Of a stretch of DNA of 64,000 nt, positions 60,553-64,000 are shown piece after piece; the first letter of the stretch is position 1; each line of letters starts with the position of its first letter. The stretch covers positions 1,246,745 to 1,310,744 of the forward strand of contig NW_019775413.1 in NCBI RefSeq assembly GCF_001039355.2, in the 5' to 3' direction. The notes under the pieces are model-generated. The model had not been told where the DNA came from and ran no database searches. It saw nothing but the letters and a program-made list of their open reading frames with translations. Both the position numbers and the translations under genes were made by a program. Source of the stretch: Lingula anatina. Lineage: Eukaryota > Brachiopoda > Lingulata > Lingulida > Lingulidae.

Positions 60553-62647
60553 TCAGCTGCTCGTCGGGCTGGACATTTCTGAACAGTTTGAGATATCGTG
60601 GGCGTCCGAGGAAGTGGCGCTTGGGGGGTTAAGACTAGAATCATCACCCAAATACGGCATATACGAGTCATCGGTGTCGCAGTGGTCGAACGACTCTACC
60701 TGCAATTCAAAAGGAAATAAATATCTTGAATTTTTTGGGCACTTTATATTTCAAAGAGTCTACCTGGAATTTAAAAACATGTCTATAGCAGAGACATAAT
60801 TTAAATATCACTTCTATTGATTTTCCTTATATGTTAGAGTATATTTAAATATTTAGAAAATATTTAATAAAGAATGAAACCACCGAAAAAAACAGACTAA
60901 GAAAACACGAAAAGCATTAGTAGCCATGCAAACTATGCCTGCCTCCCATTCCTAGACAAAGTTTTCTAAATGTGTTCTTTTCAGACTTGGCCTTTGTCTC
61001 AAGTCACCCCCTACAGCTGAGATCAACAAACAATATGAAAGATTTCACTCGACGGCCGTGGTATAATTGAAACGTGGGATGAAATCCAACTTTTCTGGAT
61101 CAAATGTCGGGCTGCGAGATCGGCATACGCCATCCAGTCGACGACGGCCCTGAATTGGAACCCGCTTTTTTCTGGCCTTTCTGCTCTTTAATCAGCTTCG
61201 GCAGCATTGACTTTGTAGACAGACATATACCAGGCCTGTAGCTCAACGTTGCCGTGTTTTTTTTTTTTAAATCTCAGCACGCTAAAGCATTCGCCATTTC
61301 CGGGATCATTAATATTCTTTCAGCGTTGTTAAATTATCGCATGTTTAGGAACTCAAGGGGAATGACTTAATTTTGATGACGCTTAAAATGCCCTATCGAT
61401 AATTATAGGGCTCTCATACCATCTACATTCATGTTCATCATTTCATAAACGTGAGTCAATATTTCAGGAGAGTTATCGCCCTTAAATAAATATTCATAAA
61501 GAGGCAATATTTAGCTTGAATCTCGCCAATAATTTTTTCAATAGTTTCTCGATAGTCTTTCTTTCAAAGATTGGCTCAAGAGCTCATTATTTCATTAACT
61601 CGCCCTTCACCTATTAATAGTCCCACTTCGAGAATCATATTGTAATGAACCCATGCTCACAAACTAGTCATCAATCAACACCTCTCGTTCAAGTGAATTG
61701 ATAAACTCCCGAGAATCACCCTTCGAATTCGCCCCTAAAAAACCTCTAAATATTTACTCGCCCAAAAACTCCTATTAACGCAACACTCCAGTTTGATATT
61801 TTGTCAGTAAAGGTAGAAGGGTTAAATCTACGCTACGTCCCGCCCTGCAAAAGGATTAATACGTGTTCTACTACTTGTTATTGCGTGCTGGTGCTCTCAG
61901 CAAAGGACGGAGACACACAAAGGAGTAGTCAAGAAAGGTGCAAACGAAAAAGCGGTGAGTGCTCTGCCAATCACTATGCACATCTCGTGGTACAACGGTC
62001 GGGGGTTGCGGTCAAAGAACTTAGGAACATATATATTTAGGGACAACAAAATCGAGGCGGTCAATTTGACAAGCTGCCCAGCATTCACCTCATCACAACT
62101 TGTTTAAATGCCAATTTGCCACTACATTAATTCACCAAATTGAACGAATCCAAAAAATTAATTTGGACTTGCTGATAAGCGAATTGTTCCCTGCGGAAAA
62201 TTTTGGCGTACTTTGACGAAAGCAAAGAAATGCAAATTTTTCAAAACAGAATATCAATACATTACGATAACTACAGGGTAAAATCCAAAAAAAATAATTT
62301 TTTTAAAATGAGATTGAGTGTGTTCCTAGGCATACTTTTCAACGTGACCGTAGCCCATCGACCGTCACACAAAGTGACGTGCATTACCGTGTTATCCGTT
62401 CTTCTATGCAGACAACCGTATCATCATCGTCAGAACACTCAACAAAAGTGTTTACCAGTTGCTGGAAGGGTGGTTGGTCTATATCGCCCTGCATCCCGCC
62501 GTAGTCGGCCAGTTTGTGCCACGGGGTGGACTGCTGATAGCTCTGGACTTCTACCGGGTTTCCCTGCATGCCGCTCTCGTGACGTACGGGGCTGGACGCC
62601 ACCATGGGAACGCCCTGTGGAAGAGGTCCTTGTAACCGATTGCCGTT
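60553..62647 (-). CDS. ISL: Islet LIM-homeodomain transcription factor, C-terminal two exons (partial)
   Basis: Penultimate exon 62456-62647 (64 codons, acceptor CCCCCTTCCAG on the minus strand, donor CTG|GTAAAC) and last exon 60553-60699 (48 codons plus TGA) join in phase 0. The penultimate exon carries the Islet C-terminal signature: [30 protein letters not shown] and [10 protein letters not shown]. These match vertebrate ISL1/ISL2 closely. The junction FQQL|V sits where I expect the last vertebrate intron. The last exon is acidic and Ser-rich. The N-terminal LIM domains and homeodomain are encoded to the right of the window. Islet proteins specify motor neurons, pancreatic and cardiac progenitors in vertebrates and neurons in invertebrates. 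The invertebrate gene is probably the single pre-duplication Islet, so ISL1 versus ISL2 does not apply. Confidence 0.93.
60700..62455 (-). other. Islet last intron
   Basis: 1.76-kb GT-AG intron. Its first 72 bases on the minus strand are open and read in frame from the penultimate exon (see findings). The 61470-61770 part has five TCGCC(C/A) motifs at irregular spacing. No other gene recognised. Confidence 0.6.
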
Positions 62648-64000
62648 CTGGAAGGGGGAAAAAAGTGGACAGTGCTTGAGAAATCCGTCGATATTAACAG
62701 CTTATAATCTTGAACAAAATAGCCATCGGTGTTCAAGATGAACTTTAAAATGCAGTAAAAATTATGGCGACCTCAGTTAAAGGGAACGCATTGGACGAGA
62801 AATTGAAGCAGTTAGGCTGAAATGCACCTTCATGGGTTATATATATATATTTTTCGGAAAGTGACTAAATGCTGTGACGATACAAGACAGTCTAATAAGA
62901 CGTTCGATTAACTCTGTTTGCAATTTGCACTGCGGCGAGCATGACAGAAAATACAAACAAGCTTCTTACTCAATTATTTCGATGATTTTTGCCCAAATTA
63001 ACGACGTATTGAAGCAGAACACTATCTAAATTGGATGTACAAAGAGACTGCAGAGAATAACAAATAACCAAATCTAATGAAAGTGCTATTAATAAAATTC
63101 AATCTAATAGCGGAACTCAACTGGTGTATGTTCATTACAATACACGTTTCATTACAATGAATAGGAAGGTGAGCAAAATATGTCACCTCTGATTTTTATC
63201 ATTTGAAATATTTATACCACACACTTCAAATAACAATGTATAATATAGAATAAGACAGAGATTTCATATATTTTATCCAGAGTTATGAAAAATGAAGACA
63301 TGCTACCTATTGAATTTCCTGGACAAATAAAATTACAATATATACAATTTTTGCTAAATTTGTGAGCCTGTGAGATGTGGCTACAATTCTGGCAGTATAA
63401 CTAAAAGTCTGGTTACGCCGTATCTAGGATGCCGCTATGTTATTTTTCCATGTAAAAACAGGAGAGATAAAACAAGAGACGTGAAGTTTACCATACAGGA
63501 AGGAATAGCAATTGCAATACGCTTGGTAAGTGGCTGCATCGCCCGTGCAGGAGCGCATAACCGAATACCTGCATCCTAATTTCAGTAATTAACGGTGGGT
63601 TTATTTTAATATGGAATCAGATCTAAATAGATTCCAGATAAATTGCCTTGGCTTCACATTGGAGAAATCTACCAGAAAACTGATGTGTTTTGGTCGTTCT
63701 CTGCGTGAAAAGGCAACAAACACACTGAAATACTTGTCATTAGTAATAATACAGTATACTAAAGAACAATACTGTTTTTCTTTCGTTCCTTTTCTGTTCT
63801 AATCTGAAAATTCAATTCTAAGGATGAATGGTATGTCATGATTTTTTCATTAAATAAATTCGCTATTGGGATGACACCTGACTTGCATTTTGTTGTACAA
63901 ACTTCCTCAGGCCACTTTTGAGTCCATATGATAAGCACACAATGACAATTGTAACAAAAAAACCGCAAAGAGTTTAATTCTCCCATTGTAATATATTATC
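62648..64000 (-). other. Islet upstream intron (continues past the window)
   Basis: AT-rich sequence beyond the acceptor of the penultimate Islet exon. I searched both strands by eye for homeodomain helix-3 or LIM cysteine patterns and found none, so the homeobox exon lies further right. Confidence 0.6.

Noticed and set aside
62203-62679. 158-codon plus-strand frame
   Set aside because: It is the antisense shadow of the penultimate Islet exon.
1-64000. CRISPR arrays, bacterial operons or phage genes
   Set aside because: No regularly spaced repeats with unique spacers; all genes are spliced, so this is nuclear animal DNA.

Overview
This window is animal nuclear DNA: AT-rich, intron-dense, with short GT–AG introns, many microsatellites and nested transposon remains. 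The proteins point to a bilaterian invertebrate. The tRNA-type SINE and the foldback and GGCCCCGTTTCACAAA-ended DNA elements suit a marine lophotrochozoan or invertebrate deuterostome, but the sequence alone does not settle the phylum. It is a draft assembly, with one 300-N gap (33465-33764) and two single-N joins (30307, 38424), each flanked by duplicated sequence.

Layout. Positions 1-6.0 kb hold repeats: an imperfect hexamer array, a broken Ty3/Gypsy retrotransposon split by a 733-bp DNA element, a tRNA-derived SINE, and possibly a small hAT-like MITE. Positions 6.09-9.45 kb (minus strand) hold a five-exon gene for a 266-residue cell-surface protein: signal peptide, two Ig domains and a hydrophobic GPI-type tail. 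Its first intron carries a 904-bp foldback transposon. About 350 bp separates its start codon from that of the divergently transcribed SCAPER.

SCAPER fills 9.80-45.02 kb on the plus strand. I could join 27 coding exons, with all splice phases agreeing, into a 1503-codon frame. It has the SCAPER N-terminal domain, a long charged coiled coil, a C2H2 finger and the conserved alpha-helical C-terminal half. Introns 1-25 are at most about 2.2 kb, whereas the last intron (26) is about 19.3 kb. It contains a 3.3-kb direct duplication that is probably an unmerged haplotype, plus several islands of balanced-composition sequence that look like conserved non-coding elements.

Beyond SCAPER lies a roughly 15-kb gene desert. 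The last two coding exons of an Islet LIM-homeodomain gene follow on the minus strand (60.55-62.65 kb); its LIM and homeobox exons must lie past the right edge.

The main biological point is the tail-to-tail SCAPER-Islet pair. This linkage is known to be ancient in animals and is explained by Islet enhancers lying inside SCAPER introns. The oversized last intron and the desert are therefore the likely Islet regulatory block. Specific candidate elements, an unexpected second C-terminus for Islet, a GC-AG intron and other local oddities are listed below.
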